Positions 23,556 to 33,494 of a stretch of 64,000 bases of DNA are shown in pieces; within the stretch, counting starts at the first letter, position 1, and every line of letters begins with the position of its first letter. Both the position numbers and the translations under genes were made by a program. The notes below the pieces were generated by a model that worked only from the letters and a program-made list of their open reading frames with translations, did no database searches and was not told where the DNA came from. This stretch comes from GCA-2401155 sp045047085 (GTDB taxonomy: Bacteria > Pseudomonadota > Alphaproteobacteria > Rhizobiales > Rhizobiaceae). Location of the stretch: contig JASFYT010000026.1 of NCBI GenBank assembly GCA_045047085.1, positions 1 through 64,000 of the forward strand, read 5' to 3'.

Positions 23556-24440
23556 TTGCAAACTACGGCACCTGAAGAACATAACGATTTGCGTGAGGCT
23601 TTGCGTGGCTTGTGTGCAGGGGTTCCTGCGGAATATCACCGTAAACATGGGGCGGATCAAAGCTACCCTGAATAATTCATTGACGCACTGACCAAAGCCG
23701 GGTGGCTTTCTGCGATGATCCCCGAGGAATATGGTGGTTCGGGTCTTGGGCTGACTGAAGCGTCGATTGTAATGGAAGAAATCAATCGTACCGGTGGTAA
23801 TGCAGGCCATTGCCATGGTCAAATGTATAATATGAGCACGCTTTTACGTCACGGTTCAGATGCACAAAAGACGCTTTATCTGCCCAAAATTGCTTCTGGT
23901 GAATTGCGGCTGCAATCCATGGCAGTGACGGAACCTACTACAGGCACCGATACCACAAAACTCAAGACGATGGCAGTTCGTAAAGGGGATCATTATGTGA
24001 TCAATGGCCAGAAAGTCTGGATCAGCCGTGTTCAGCATTCTGACTTGATGATCCTGCTTGCCCGCACCACGCCGCTTTCCGAGGCGAAGCGAAAACCCGA
24101 GGGGTTATCGGTTTTCATTGTCGATATCAAGGAAGCCATTGGCAATGGCACGGAGGTTCAGCCCATTGCCAATCTAATGCGCTTTGAAGCCTGCCGTCGA
24201 TTTGATGCCCATGAAGATTGTGGCGCGCGGTCAAATATGGCGAAGCTCTTGGCAGTAGATGCCTCGTGGGCCGCGGCTAATGAATGTTTGCAGACCCAAG
24301 GGGGTTTCGGGTTTGCGCTGGATTACGATATTGAGCGAAAATTTCGGGAAACCCGATTGTATCAGGTCGCACCGATCTCGACCAATCTCATTCTATCTTA
24401 TGTTGCAGAGCACGTCCTTGAATTACCTCGATCTTTTTGA
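23556..24440 (+). pseudogene. Acyl-CoA dehydrogenase pseudogene
   Basis: From a TTG at 23556 (GAGGG upstream) the frame reads LREALRGLCAGVPAEYHRKHG and then hits TAA at 23673-23675, where a Glu codon is expected in the PEEF-like stretch; it resumes with FIDALTKAGWLSAMIPEEYGG. Later IVDIKEA...VQPI joins directly to ANLMRFEACRRFDAHEDCG: about 95-100 residues that normally hold the middle of the C-terminal domain and part of the catalytic region are missing in frame. The end (QTQGGFGFALDYDIERKFRETRL...YVAEHVLELPRSF) is well preserved. A normal enzyme has about 385 aa. Two independent lesions make a working enzyme unlikely. Confidence 0.88.
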
Positions 24441-24508
24441 TGTGAATCAACGCAGGGTGCATGGTTAAGTTCTAACACTTTGAGTGTTCCATTTTTAGGA
24501 GGTATTGA

Positions 24509-24748
24509 ATGTCACATGTTCCCCATGAACTTGCCGAGGAATTTCCTCAGCAGGTTGCAATGATTAGAGATTTGAAGTCGTCAAACGCACATTTTGCCAA
24601 GCTTACGGATAAGTATCACGAGGTAAATCGTGAAATCCACCGCATTGAAGCTGGGGTTGAACCAGCTTCTGATGTGCGTAGCGAGGATTTGCGGAAACAT
24701 CGTTTTCAACTCAAGGAAGAGATCAATGTAATTTTGACGAGTGGGTGA
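24509..24748 (+). CDS. YdcH family protein (DUF465)
   Basis: 79 aa, normal for the family. The helical hairpin pattern HELAEEFPQQ...MIRDLKSSNAHFAKLTDKYHEVNREIHRIE...LRKHRFQLKEEIN matches DUF465. Function is unknown; these small coiled-coil proteins are common in proteobacteria. AGGAGG 6 nt before the ATG is strong, suggesting high expression. A small stem-loop (AACACT-TTG-AGTGTT, 24474-24488) lies just upstream. Confidence 0.9.
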   Translation: MSHVPHELAEEFPQQVAMIRDLKSSNAHFAKLTDKYHEVNREIHRIEAGVEPASDVRSEDLRKHRFQLKEEINVILTSG

Positions 24749-24788
24749 CGCAGGTAGCCAACCGTCACCGTCGTTGAGCCCAGCGTTT

Positions 24789-24816
24789 TCTAATCGACTA
24801 ATTCTAATCGGCTAAT
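24789..24816. repeat. 14-bp tandem duplication
   Basis: tctaatcgactaat followed at once by tctaatcggctaat (13 of 14 identical), just before the RBS of the universal stress protein gene. Confidence 0.9.
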
Positions 24817-24835
24817 TTCAGTTGAGGTAGTTATC

Positions 24836-25669
24836 ATGTCCTATAAAACGATGCTTGTTTATCTAAACGACAAAAGTTCTGCTGAGCATGTGCTTGTTTC
24901 GGCAATAGCGCTGGCGCGTAAACATGGTGCCCATTTGATCGGACTTCATGTGGATTCTTTGTTTCAGGTTCACTCAGTGGTTGGTGCGGATGCTGAATCT
25001 GGAATCGCTCTAACTCAATACAAGATGCAAGAATTTGATGCTGCGGAAATTGAGGGTATTTTTGAGAAAAATACCAAAAAGGAAGGGGTTTCCGCTGAGT
25101 GGCGTCTGGTTCAGGCGCATTCTTCTTTGATTGCGGGTGTGGTTGCTACCCACGCGCGTTGTGCGGATTTAATTATTACCGGACAAGCCAATCCGCAGCA
25201 CGACGATAAATATGTTTCAGATATTCTGGAAGGTTTCCTAATTGATACCGGGCGTCCGGTGCTGGTGATCCCATATGTGGGAAATTACGAGAATATCGGC
25301 GAAAATATTACATTCGCCTGGAATGCCAGCAGAGAATCTGCTCGTGCTGCCTTTGCTGCATTGCCGGTCTTTAAAATGGCCAAAAAAGTTACTGTATTAT
25401 GGGTAAACGCCGATGAGGAAGGCTCTGATCTTCCAGGAGCTGAAATTGCCACGAGCCTTGCGCGTCATGGGGTGAATGTAGAGACAAAGCACTCCGCATC
25501 TGAATTACCCGAGGTGGGAGACGAGATATTGTCACGCATTTCTGATCTTAGTTCGGACCTTTTGGTGATGGGGGCATATGGCCATTCCCGTTTGCGGGAA
25601 TTTATCTTTGGTGGGGCCAGTCATCATATTCTTCGCAATATGACCGTGCCAGTCATAATGGTTCATTAG
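24836..25669 (+). CDS. Universal stress protein, tandem UspA domains
   Basis: 277 aa with two UspA domains (about 1-145 and 155-277). The second has the nucleotide-binding motif G-x2-G-x9-G-S/A near the end (GAYGHSRLREFIFGGASHH). The first domain lacks a clear copy. Such proteins help survival in stasis or stress; specific role unknown. It stands between YdcH and the LysR gene with its own upstream region. Confidence 0.9.
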   Translation: MSYKTMLVYLNDKSSAEHVLVSAIALARKHGAHLIGLHVDSLFQVHSVVGADAESGIALTQYKMQEFDAAEIEGIFEKNTKKEGVSAEWRLVQAHSSLIAGVVATHARCADLIITGQANPQHDDKYVSDILEGFLIDTGRPVLVIPYVGNYENIGENITFAWNASRESARAAFAALPVFKMAKKVTVLWVNADEEGSDLPGAEIATSLARHGVNVETKHSASELPEVGDEILSRISDLSSDLLVMGAYGHSRLREFIFGGASHHILRNMTVPVIMVH

Positions 25670-25731
25670 AATTCTGTACTGAACTGGAATCTACATTGAC
25701 ATTTCTGGCTCCCCGAGCCAGAGGTAAGTCT

Positions 25732-26655
25732 ATGGAAAATATTGACTATCTCAGAATTGATGGAAATATGTTACGGTTGTTTTTGGCAATCTTTGATAGT
25801 AATTCCGTAAGCGTTGCTGCAGACCAACTCGACCTTAATCAGTCAACAGTTAGCTATAGTCTTGATAAAATGAGAAGCTATTTGGGCGACCCGCTTTTTA
25901 TTAAGGACGGGCGTGGAATAACGCCTACCAAAAAAGCTATCGATATTGCCCCCAAAATTGCTGAATTGTTGGCAAATCTTGAGGGACTTACCAGCAAAAT
26001 TTGTTATGAACCGACGCTGGATTCCAGACCGATTGCTATGGCTTCGAATGTATTGCACTTGCTGCCCCAGTGGAGTGCGCTTTATGAAAAGTTCACCGAA
26101 GAAGCGCCTAATCTGCCCATCCGAATGCTTGATCTTGGTGCTTTTGAGAATGTTGATTCACTGCTCAATGGGGCCGAAGTTGATCTAGTTTTTGAAATTC
26201 GTCCTGAGAAATATTCAAACTGGGTCAATGCGCATGAAATTCATGCCTGTGATCGTGTTTGTTTTTATGATCCGAACTGTCGTGACCCGATAGAGAGTGT
26301 GGAAGATTATTGTGAAGCCAGACATGCAGTTCTCGATTTTGGCGGTGACGCGAAGAGTTATACCGATGCTTTGCTTGAACAATATTCCTTGAAACGAAAT
26401 ATTACGTTATATGCACCCAATGTAGACGCGTTAGCCAAGTTGGCTTTGGGAACCGATCAAATTATCACCTTTAATGGTGGGGTGCATTCATCGGCCTTTC
26501 AAAATTTTGCGGTATGCGAAACACCGATTCCGATGGGCCGAGTCTATATTGATATGATATGGCATCGCAAGGATGAGTTTTCCGGCCGAAATTCCTGGAT
26601 ACGCGATATTGTGAAGTCTTGCCTGATTGACGATGTTGAGCGGGAAACCCCATAA
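25732..26655 (+). CDS. LysR family transcriptional regulator
   Basis: 307 aa. ATG 25732 follows gaggtaag. The N-terminal winged helix-turn-helix (about 10-68) reads MLRLFLAIFDSNSVSVAADQLDLNQSTVSYSLDKMRSYLGDPLFIKDGRGITPTKKA in outline, followed by a substrate-binding effector domain. It resembles the NodD/PcpR-like branch. It sits just before and on the same strand as the dipeptidase and peptide importer genes, so it may control them; LysR regulators more often lie divergent, so this is inference. Confidence 0.88.
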   Translation: MENIDYLRIDGNMLRLFLAIFDSNSVSVAADQLDLNQSTVSYSLDKMRSYLGDPLFIKDGRGITPTKKAIDIAPKIAELLANLEGLTSKICYEPTLDSRPIAMASNVLHLLPQWSALYEKFTEEAPNLPIRMLDLGAFENVDSLLNGAEVDLVFEIRPEKYSNWVNAHEIHACDRVCFYDPNCRDPIESVEDYCEARHAVLDFGGDAKSYTDALLEQYSLKRNITLYAPNVDALAKLALGTDQIITFNGGVHSSAFQNFAVCETPIPMGRVYIDMIWHRKDEFSGRNSWIRDIVKSCLIDDVERETP

Positions 26656-26771
26656 AGTATAAATTGACCTAAGAATTATAGGAAGAACGGTGAAGTCCGA
26701 GTTTTCGACTTGCGCCATGGTGTTCGCCCGCCTTAGTCTGAATTTTTTTACACGTTAGAAGGTGAATTTTG

Positions 26772-27836
26772 ATGGATGAAAACCGGTTTCCCCTGATATT
26801 TGATGGCCACAATGATGTCTTGCTACGCCTCTATATGATGGATGAGAAAGGCGCTCAGCGACATTTTATCGAAGGTCGCCATGATGGTCATCTGGATATG
26901 CCCCGCATAAAAGAAGGGGGCTTTGGCGGCGGTTTTTTTGCCATTTATGTGCCATCTCCTGCAGCCAAGGGAGATCGATACGCTGAAATGCGTAACCCGA
27001 CTTACGACCTTCCTTTGCCTGAGGAAATTCCGGTTAAAGAAGCGTTGGGTGCAACCCTTGCCATGGCAGCAATTCTTTCGCGTATTGAACGGGATTCCAA
27101 CGGAGCTGCGAAGATCTGTCGTTCTGCTGCTGATATCCGTCATTGCCTTGAAACTGATACGCTGGCCATGTTGATGCATATTGAAGGTGCGGAGGCGATT
27201 GATAAGGATTTTAATTCGCTTGAAGTGCTGCATCGTGCAGGGCTTCGTTCTATCGGTCCTGTGTGGAGCCGCCCAACGCAATTCGGTCACGGTGTACCAT
27301 TTCGTTATCCCTCGACGGGGGATATTGGTCCGGGTCTTACTGATCTGGGCAAGGAATTGATCAAAGCTCAAAATCAATTCAATATGGTGATCGATCTATC
27401 TCACCTGAACGAAGCCGGATTTTGGGATGTGGCGAAATTAAGTGACGCGCCATTGGTTGCTACCCATTCCAATGCTTATGCCATTTGTCCGCATGCACGT
27501 AACCTGACCGATAAGCAATTAGCAGCAATTCGTGAAAGTGAGGGCATGGTTGGCCTGAATTTTGCCTGTGCGTTTATCCGCCCGGATGGACAAATGCGCT
27601 CTGATGTGACCCTTGATGAAATGCTTCGCCATCTTGATCATTTGATTGAACATGTGGGTGAAGATGGGGTTGGGATCGGTACAGATTTTGATGGGGCATT
27701 GGTGCCTGAACCGATCAAGGACGTGGTTGGTTTCACCGTCCTGAGGGCCGCTATGCGTGAACATGGGTATGATGAAGAGCTGATGATTAAGCTTTGTCAC
27801 GGAAACTGGTTGCGTGTGCTTGAGAAGACTTTATAG
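26772..27836 (+). CDS. Membrane dipeptidase (peptidase M19 family)
   Basis: 354 aa. ATG 26772 is used; a TTG one codon upstream is also possible. Metal-ligand motif DGHNDVL (His13, Asp15), then LMHIEGAEAI with the bridging Glu, IDLSHLNEAGFWD, and THSNAYAICPHARNLTDKQL carrying later His ligands, as in renal-type dipeptidases. GIGTDFDG near the end is also characteristic. No signal peptide, so it is cytoplasmic and should split imported dipeptides. The five-gene peptide importer follows, which gives uptake plus hydrolysis. Confidence 0.92.
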   Translation: MDENRFPLIFDGHNDVLLRLYMMDEKGAQRHFIEGRHDGHLDMPRIKEGGFGGGFFAIYVPSPAAKGDRYAEMRNPTYDLPLPEEIPVKEALGATLAMAAILSRIERDSNGAAKICRSAADIRHCLETDTLAMLMHIEGAEAIDKDFNSLEVLHRAGLRSIGPVWSRPTQFGHGVPFRYPSTGDIGPGLTDLGKELIKAQNQFNMVIDLSHLNEAGFWDVAKLSDAPLVATHSNAYAICPHARNLTDKQLAAIRESEGMVGLNFACAFIRPDGQMRSDVTLDEMLRHLDHLIEHVGEDGVGIGTDFDGALVPEPIKDVVGFTVLRAAMREHGYDEELMIKLCHGNWLRVLEKTL

Positions 27837-28003
27837 GGCTGGTTCTCCAGCTCATGTGCACATCATACGTGGGCGAAAAAAATGCTTGTCAAACGATGCC
27901 AGAAAGATAAGCTGCAAAAATAGCTAGGTCCACAGCATATATATATATAGCTGCTGAGACCTCGATAAAAAAATCGAATTGTAAAAGTAACTGGGAGAAA
28001 AAA

Positions 28004-29602
28004 ATGAAAATCTTCAAACATTTAATGGTTGGTGCCGCTGCAGTGGCGGTTCTGGCAACATCCAATATGGCCTTTGCTGAAACACCGGCGAACATGCTGG
28101 TAATTGCCAACCGTATTGATGACATTACGACGCTTGATCCTGCGCAATCTTTCGAGTTTGCCGGTAGCGATCTTAGCCGTAACGTATATAGCAGGCTGGT
28201 AAATTTTGACCCTGCCGATTTTTCAAAAGGCTATCAGCCTGATCTAGCCGAGAGCTGGAGCGTTTCTGAAGATGGCAAGACCATCACCTTTAAAATGCGT
28301 GCCGGTGTAAAATTCCATTCGGGCAATACAGTAACAGCAAAAGACGCTGTTTATTCCCTGCAACGGGCTGTGAAGTTGAACAAAACGCCTTCGTTCATTC
28401 TGACCCAGTTTGGATTTAGTGTCGATAACGCTGATGACACCATCAAACTGATCGACGACATGACTTTCTCGATCACTACAGATCAGAAATATGCAACGTC
28501 ATTTGTGCTCAACTGCCTGACCGCTACAATCGGCGGCATTGTTGATTCCGCGACTGTTATGTCCCATGAAAAAGATGGTGACATGGGCAATGATTGGTTG
28601 AAAACCAATACAGCTGGTTCTGGTCCATATAAATTCGTCAACTGGAAGCCAAATGAATCTTACCTGCTGACAGCGTTCGCTGATTATTATGCAGGCGCGC
28701 CGAAACTTGAACGCGTGATTGTACGTCACATTCAAGAATCCGCTACCCAGCGTCTATTGCTTGAAAAAGGCGATATCGATATGGCCCGCAATCTGAACCC
28801 TTCAGATATTGCCGGTATTGTTGGTAATAGTGATCTCGGCGTTGAAAGCGACCTTCGAGGACGTTTGATGTATATTTCCATGAACCAGAAAGACGAAAAC
28901 CTTGCCAAGCCAAAGGTTGTCGAAGCTTTGAAATATCTGATCGATTATAAAGGCATGCAGGATTCATTCCTGAAAGGCCAATATACGGTTCATCAGGCAT
29001 TCCTGCCTCGTACTTATCTGGGCGAAATTGCTGATCAGCCTTATACTTATGACGTTGATAAAGCTAAAGCTCTGCTGAAAGAAGCAGGTCTTGAAGGTGG
29101 GTTTGAACTGAAAATCATCGTTCGTGAAGCTCAGGAACGTATCGAAATTGCTCAGTCAATCCAGAACACATTTGCTAAAGCTAACATCAAAATGTCTATT
29201 GAAGTTGGTACTGGCAAACAGACACTTGGTAAATACCGTGCTCGTGAGCATCAGATTTACGTAGGTGCATGGGGACCGGATTATCCAGATCCAAACACCA
29301 ATGCTGCTACCTTTGCTGCTAACCCTGATAACTCAGACGAAGCAAAAGCGACTGGCCTTCTGGCATGGCGTAATGCCTGGCATCTGCCGGAAATGTCAAA
29401 AGCTACCAAAGCTGCTGTTCAGGAAGGTGACCGTGATAAACGTGCTGCCATGTATGAAGCCATTCAGCGCGATCATCAAAAACGTGCACCGTTTGCAATC
29501 ATGTTCCAGAAAATCGAACAGACCGGTATTCGTGCCAATATCAAAAACCTGAACGTTGGTGGTGCTATCACCGCGGTATCCTACTGGCCGATTACTAAAT
29601 AG
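28004..29602 (+). CDS. Peptide ABC transporter, substrate-binding protein (family 5)
   Basis: 532 aa. Signal peptide ends about residue 25 (SNMAFA). The mature protein has the family 5 pattern: TLDPAQSFEFAGSDLSRNVYSRLV, LAESWSVSEDGKTITFKMRAGVKFHSG, ETW-like regions and DYPDPNTN near the C-terminal part. Likely binds di- or oligopeptides in the periplasm. The 167-nt region before it has a (TA)n run at about 27938-27948 and probably the operon promoter. Codon use looks optimised compared with neighbours, as for an abundant binding protein. Confidence 0.92.
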   Translation: MKIFKHLMVGAAAVAVLATSNMAFAETPANMLVIANRIDDITTLDPAQSFEFAGSDLSRNVYSRLVNFDPADFSKGYQPDLAESWSVSEDGKTITFKMRAGVKFHSGNTVTAKDAVYSLQRAVKLNKTPSFILTQFGFSVDNADDTIKLIDDMTFSITTDQKYATSFVLNCLTATIGGIVDSATVMSHEKDGDMGNDWLKTNTAGSGPYKFVNWKPNESYLLTAFADYYAGAPKLERVIVRHIQESATQRLLLEKGDIDMARNLNPSDIAGIVGNSDLGVESDLRGRLMYISMNQKDENLAKPKVVEALKYLIDYKGMQDSFLKGQYTVHQAFLPRTYLGEIADQPYTYDVDKAKALLKEAGLEGGFELKIIVREAQERIEIAQSIQNTFAKANIKMSIEVGTGKQTLGKYRAREHQIYVGAWGPDYPDPNTNAATFAANPDNSDEAKATGLLAWRNAWHLPEMSKATKAAVQEGDRDKRAAMYEAIQRDHQKRAPFAIMFQKIEQTGIRANIKNLNVGGAITAVSYWPITK

Positions 29603-29620
29603 ACCGGCAGTTGAAGGGGC

Positions 29621-30706
29621 GTGGCATTGACCACTAAAAATAATGGAGGAAGACGACTCCCGTTGTCTTCCTCTCAGAAATTCTTGAAGTCGGCTACGCC
29701 TTGGGTTATCGGCTTTTGGAAGACCACTTTCACAGTGCTGATCACTATGGTTGGCCTTTTGTGTGTTACCTTTGTTATTGGCCGGGTAATGCCGATTGAT
29801 CCAGTGCTCTCCATTGTTGGAGAGTCGGCTTCCCAAGCTACCTATGATCAGGCTTATATTGATCTTGGGCTGGATAAATCCCTGCCTACGCAGTTTTTCA
29901 TTTTTCTTTGGGATGTGATGCACGGTGATTTTGGCGAATCATTGCTGACTGCACGTCCTGTGTCGCAGGACTTAATCCGTGTCTTCCCGGCAACGATGGA
30001 GCTTGCGACCGTCGGTATCATTATCGGGATTATGCTCGGTGTGCCGCTTGGTGTTATTGCTGCGGTTCGGCAGGGAACATGGGTTGATCACATAGCCCGA
30101 GTTGTTGCACTGATTGGTTATTCCATGCCGGTTTTCTGGATCGGCATGATTGGACTGATGGTACTTTATGGTAAGTTGGACTGGGTAGCAGGGCCGGGGC
30201 GCCTTGATATCTTTTATGTGGATATTGTGCCTCCAGTCACTGGGATGATCCTTGTTGATAGTTTGATTGCGGGTGACAAGACTATCTTCTTGAACGCTAT
30301 TTCTCACATTATTTTACCAGCAGGGCTGCTGGCCTATTATTCGCTGGCCTATATCTCACGCATGACACGCAGTTTTATGCTGGAGCAGCTTGATCAGGAA
30401 TATATTACCACAGCGAGAGTGAAGGGACTTTCTGAAACGTCTGTGGTCTGGCGCCATGCGCTGGGTAATGTGAAAGTACCATTGATAACGGTGATTGCGC
30501 TTTCTTATGCGGGATTGCTTGAGGGGTCGGTTTTGACCGAAACCATCTTTGCGTGGCCGGGCATCGGCTCCTATATCACCACTGCATTATTGTCGGCTGA
30601 TATGAATGCGGTGCTGGGCGGAACTGTGGTGGTGGGACTGGTGTTCGTTAGTCTCAATATTTTCTCCGACCTGCTTTATAAAGTATTTGATCCGAGGGCC
30701 AAATGA
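29621..30706 (+). CDS. Peptide ABC transporter permease (DppB-like)
   Basis: 361 aa from a GTG with gaagggg upstream. First membrane helix about 36-58, then a periplasmic loop and five further helices; DppB-type region MPIDPVLSIVGESASQATYDQAYIDLGLDKSLP is present. The EAA loop is near 245-265 (EYITTARVKGLSETSVVWRHAL). Partner of the next gene, with a 4-nt overlap (ATGA). Confidence 0.92.
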   Translation: MALTTKNNGGRRLPLSSSQKFLKSATPWVIGFWKTTFTVLITMVGLLCVTFVIGRVMPIDPVLSIVGESASQATYDQAYIDLGLDKSLPTQFFIFLWDVMHGDFGESLLTARPVSQDLIRVFPATMELATVGIIIGIMLGVPLGVIAAVRQGTWVDHIARVVALIGYSMPVFWIGMIGLMVLYGKLDWVAGPGRLDIFYVDIVPPVTGMILVDSLIAGDKTIFLNAISHIILPAGLLAYYSLAYISRMTRSFMLEQLDQEYITTARVKGLSETSVVWRHALGNVKVPLITVIALSYAGLLEGSVLTETIFAWPGIGSYITTALLSADMNAVLGGTVVVGLVFVSLNIFSDLLYKVFDPRAK

Positions 30707-31635
30707 GTGAATTAAATACAAGCCCTGAGACCAAAGAGAGCCTGCACAACTGGTTGATAAGTGATGCACCCACATCGCGCAGGCAGGCCAAACTATCATC
30801 CTACTATCGTGCGTGGTTGGCGTTAAAAGCCAATCCAATGGCGATGTTTGGTTTGGCAATATTGGTGATACTATTATTCATCGCGACTTTTGCATCATGG
30901 TTGGCTCCTGCTGACCCATTTGCTCAGGATTTGGCTGCTCGCCTTTTACCGCCGGGTGAGGGTGGATTTATTTTTGGTTCGGATTCCCTTGGTCGAGATA
31001 TACTGAGCAGGTTGATGTATGGCGCACGCATAACGCTTTACATCGTTGCGTTAGTGGCATTGATGGCACCGATTGTTGGACTTTTCGTGGGAACAGCGGC
31101 AGGTTATCTCGGCGGCTGGGTTGATGTTGTATTAATGCGTATCACTGATATTTTTCTGGCTTTTCCTCGTTTGGTTCTGGCCCTTGCTTTTGTTTCTGCT
31201 CTTGGAGCAGGCATCGAAAACGCGGTGCTGGCAATTGTGCTCACCGCATGGCCACCTTATGCAAGGATTGCACGGGCTGAGACACTAACCATCCGCAATG
31301 CTGATTTCATTCATGCGATCAAGTTGCAGGGTGCGGGTGCGATGCGTATTATCACGCGTCATATCTGGCCTTTATGCATCTCGTCGCTGGTTATTCGGGT
31401 GACGCTTGATATGGCAGGGATTATTCTGACAGCTGCTGGTCTTGGTTTCCTTGGCCTTGGTGCTCAGCCACCGTCGCCTGAATGGGGTGCAATGATTTCA
31501 GCGGGACGCAAATTTATTTTGGATCATTGGTGGGTGGTGACCATGCCTGGACTGGCAATTTTTACCGTATCCCTTGCTTTCAATCTGCTGGGCGATGGCC
31601 TTCGTGATGTGCTTGATCCAAAGAAGAACAAATAG
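30703..31635 (+). CDS. Peptide ABC transporter permease (DppC-like)
   Basis: 310 aa. The N-terminal amphipathic region leads to a first helix at about 46-66, then the DppC-type signature FGSDSLGRDILSRLMYGARITL (from about 92) and four to five more helices. EAA loop ADFIHAIKLQGAGAMRIITRHIWP at about 205-228. Coupled to dppB-like upstream by a 4-nt overlap and directly abutting the ATPase gene. Confidence 0.92.
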   Translation: MSELNTSPETKESLHNWLISDAPTSRRQAKLSSYYRAWLALKANPMAMFGLAILVILLFIATFASWLAPADPFAQDLAARLLPPGEGGFIFGSDSLGRDILSRLMYGARITLYIVALVALMAPIVGLFVGTAAGYLGGWVDVVLMRITDIFLAFPRLVLALAFVSALGAGIENAVLAIVLTAWPPYARIARAETLTIRNADFIHAIKLQGAGAMRIITRHIWPLCISSLVIRVTLDMAGIILTAAGLGFLGLGAQPPSPEWGAMISAGRKFILDHWWVVTMPGLAIFTVSLAFNLLGDGLRDVLDPKKNK

Positions 31636-32508
31636 ATGACCAATCTGCTCGAAGTTAAAAATCTTAGTGTGAACTTTGCCACCCGTACGGGCGTTGTGGA
31701 GGCGGTGCGTAATATTTCATTCTCGTTAGGCAAAGAGCGTCTTGGTATCGTGGGCGAATCTGGTTCCGGTAAATCGATGACTGGCAGGGCCATATTACGT
31801 TTGATTAAGAAGCCAGGAATTCTCACTGCTGACTATATCAAGCTTGAGGGGCAGGATCTGCTCAAGCTATCGGAAAAGGAAATGCGTAGCGTTCGTGGTC
31901 ACCGGATTTCCATGGTGATGCAGGATCCAAAATTTTCGCTTAACCCGGTTATGCGCATTGGCGATCAAATATGTGAAGCCTATCAATTGCATGCCAAAGT
32001 TAGCCGCAAGGAAGCGGTTAAGAAAACGATTGAGATGCTGGAGGCAGTGTTGATCCGTGATCCGGAGCGCGTGTTCAAAGCCTATCCCCATGAAATGTCC
32101 GGTGGTATGGGGCAGCGCATCATGATTGCCATGATGCTCATTCCTGATCCGCAAATCCTGATTGCCGATGAACCCACTTCAGCGCTTGATGTGACGGTGC
32201 AGAAAGAAGTGCTGGAGATCATGGACAAGCTGGTGCGCGAGCGTGGCATGGGGCTAATTTTTATTAGCCATGACCTAAATGTGGTTTCTGCTTTTTGTGA
32301 CCGTGTTTTGATCATGTATGCCGGGCGGATTGTTGAAACCTGCCGGGCAGATAAGCTCAGCGAAGCAAAGCATCCCTATACACGGGGCTTACTGAAATCG
32401 ATGCCGCAGCTTGAGCGCCGGGTCGACCGGCTGGAAATTTTGCAACGCGAAGAAGCGTGGCGTACTGCGCCAAGCGTCAATGCTATAATCGATGCGGAGC
32501 GTGCATGA
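31636..32508 (+). CDS. Peptide ABC transporter ATPase (DppD-like)
   Basis: 290 aa. Walker A GESGSGKSM (about 38-46), signature MSGGMGQRIMIAMML, Walker B PQILIADEPTSALD, and H-loop FISHDLNVV are intact. The C-terminal oligopeptide-specific extension (KHPYTRGLLKSMPQL...) is present but the usual Cys cluster for a 4Fe-4S site seen in some DppD proteins is absent. Starts immediately after the dppC-like stop. Confidence 0.92.
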   Translation: MTNLLEVKNLSVNFATRTGVVEAVRNISFSLGKERLGIVGESGSGKSMTGRAILRLIKKPGILTADYIKLEGQDLLKLSEKEMRSVRGHRISMVMQDPKFSLNPVMRIGDQICEAYQLHAKVSRKEAVKKTIEMLEAVLIRDPERVFKAYPHEMSGGMGQRIMIAMMLIPDPQILIADEPTSALDVTVQKEVLEIMDKLVRERGMGLIFISHDLNVVSAFCDRVLIMYAGRIVETCRADKLSEAKHPYTRGLLKSMPQLERRVDRLEILQREEAWRTAPSVNAIIDAERA

Positions 32509-33257
32509 TGACAAATGGGACGGGGATTGAACTTGAGAATGTCAGCGTTTGGTTTGGTGAGGCTGAGACGCGTGTTGATGCGGTGATTGATGCATCTTTT
32601 TGCGTAAAAAAGGGTGGGAGTTTTGGGCTGGTGGGAGAATCCGGTTCGGGTAAATCTACCGTATTGCGTGCAATCACCGGGTTAGCGCCGAATTGGTCCG
32701 GTAAGATTTCGGTTCTTGATATGGATTTAGGTGAGACACGAACCAGCAGTTTTTATTCAAATGTACAAATGGTGTTTCAGGATCCCTATGCCTCGCTGCA
32801 CCCCCGCCAGACAATTGATCATGTTTTATCCGAAGCGCTTTATCTGCACGAATTTTCAGATCCGGACAATCGAATTTTGAAAGTGCTTGATGACGTAGGG
32901 TTGAGCCAGAGTTTTCGTTTTCGCTACCCGCATCAACTTTCCGGCGGACAGCGTCAGCGTGTGGCGATTGCACGGGCGCTTGTGATTGAACCCAAGATAC
33001 TGTTGTTGGATGAACCTACTTCCGCGCTTGATGTCTCTGTGCAGGCTGAGATACTAAATCTATTGACGGATCTTCAGGCCGAGCTTTCTCTTACCTATCT
33101 CATGGTTTCTCATGATTTGGCGGTGGTGGGACACATGTGCAGCGAAGTTGCTGTTATGAATCAGGGCGAAATTGTAGAGTTGCTGGATGTTAGCGACATG
33201 CGCGCCCAGAAGGCTAAACACCCTTACACACAGCAACTTTTAGAGGCAAGCGTCTAG
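32505..33257 (+). CDS. Peptide ABC transporter ATPase (DppF-like)
   Basis: 250 aa. ATG 32505 overlaps the previous stop by 4 nt (a second ATG follows at once); longer in-frame starts upstream lie inside the previous gene. Walker A GESGSGKST, signature LSGGQRQRVAIARAL, Walker B KILLLDEPTSALD and VSHDLAVV are intact. Slightly short because the usual C-terminal oligopeptide extension is trimmed to KHPYTQQLLEASV. Last gene of the importer operon. Confidence 0.92.
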   Translation: MMTNGTGIELENVSVWFGEAETRVDAVIDASFCVKKGGSFGLVGESGSGKSTVLRAITGLAPNWSGKISVLDMDLGETRTSSFYSNVQMVFQDPYASLHPRQTIDHVLSEALYLHEFSDPDNRILKVLDDVGLSQSFRFRYPHQLSGGQRQRVAIARALVIEPKILLLDEPTSALDVSVQAEILNLLTDLQAELSLTYLMVSHDLAVVGHMCSEVAVMNQGEIVELLDVSDMRAQKAKHPYTQQLLEASV

Positions 33258-33315
33258 CTGCAATGTGTAGTTTGAGTTGGTGAAATATATATATTATCAA
33301 TACTCGTTTACTTCA

Positions 33316-33353
33316 TGTTAACTATGGCTATCTTATAGTAAATTTAGTTAACA
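33316..33353. repeat. Perfect 9-bp inverted repeat upstream of the chemotaxis pair
   Basis: TGTTAACTA (33316-33324) and TAGTTAACA (33345-33353) with a 20-nt centre that contains a smaller dyad CTAT-ctt-ATAG. It lies between the peptide importer and the Cache-like gene. Could end the former or bind a regulator of the latter. Confidence 0.5.
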
Positions 33354-33494
33354 GAAGGCCCAACACTTTCCGCATGACGCGTGTTGACGTAACGGTACGT
33401 TCCGAATGTTCCATTCCCACATATCGCACTACATACCTGATTTTGCCCGGTGATTGCGGGTATTCTTGCCGGTAATGGTGCGTAGGAAAACATC

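Noticed and set aside
27938..27950. (TA)n run upstream of the peptide-binding protein gene
   Set aside because: Short low-complexity run; part of a promoter region at most, not a repeat array.
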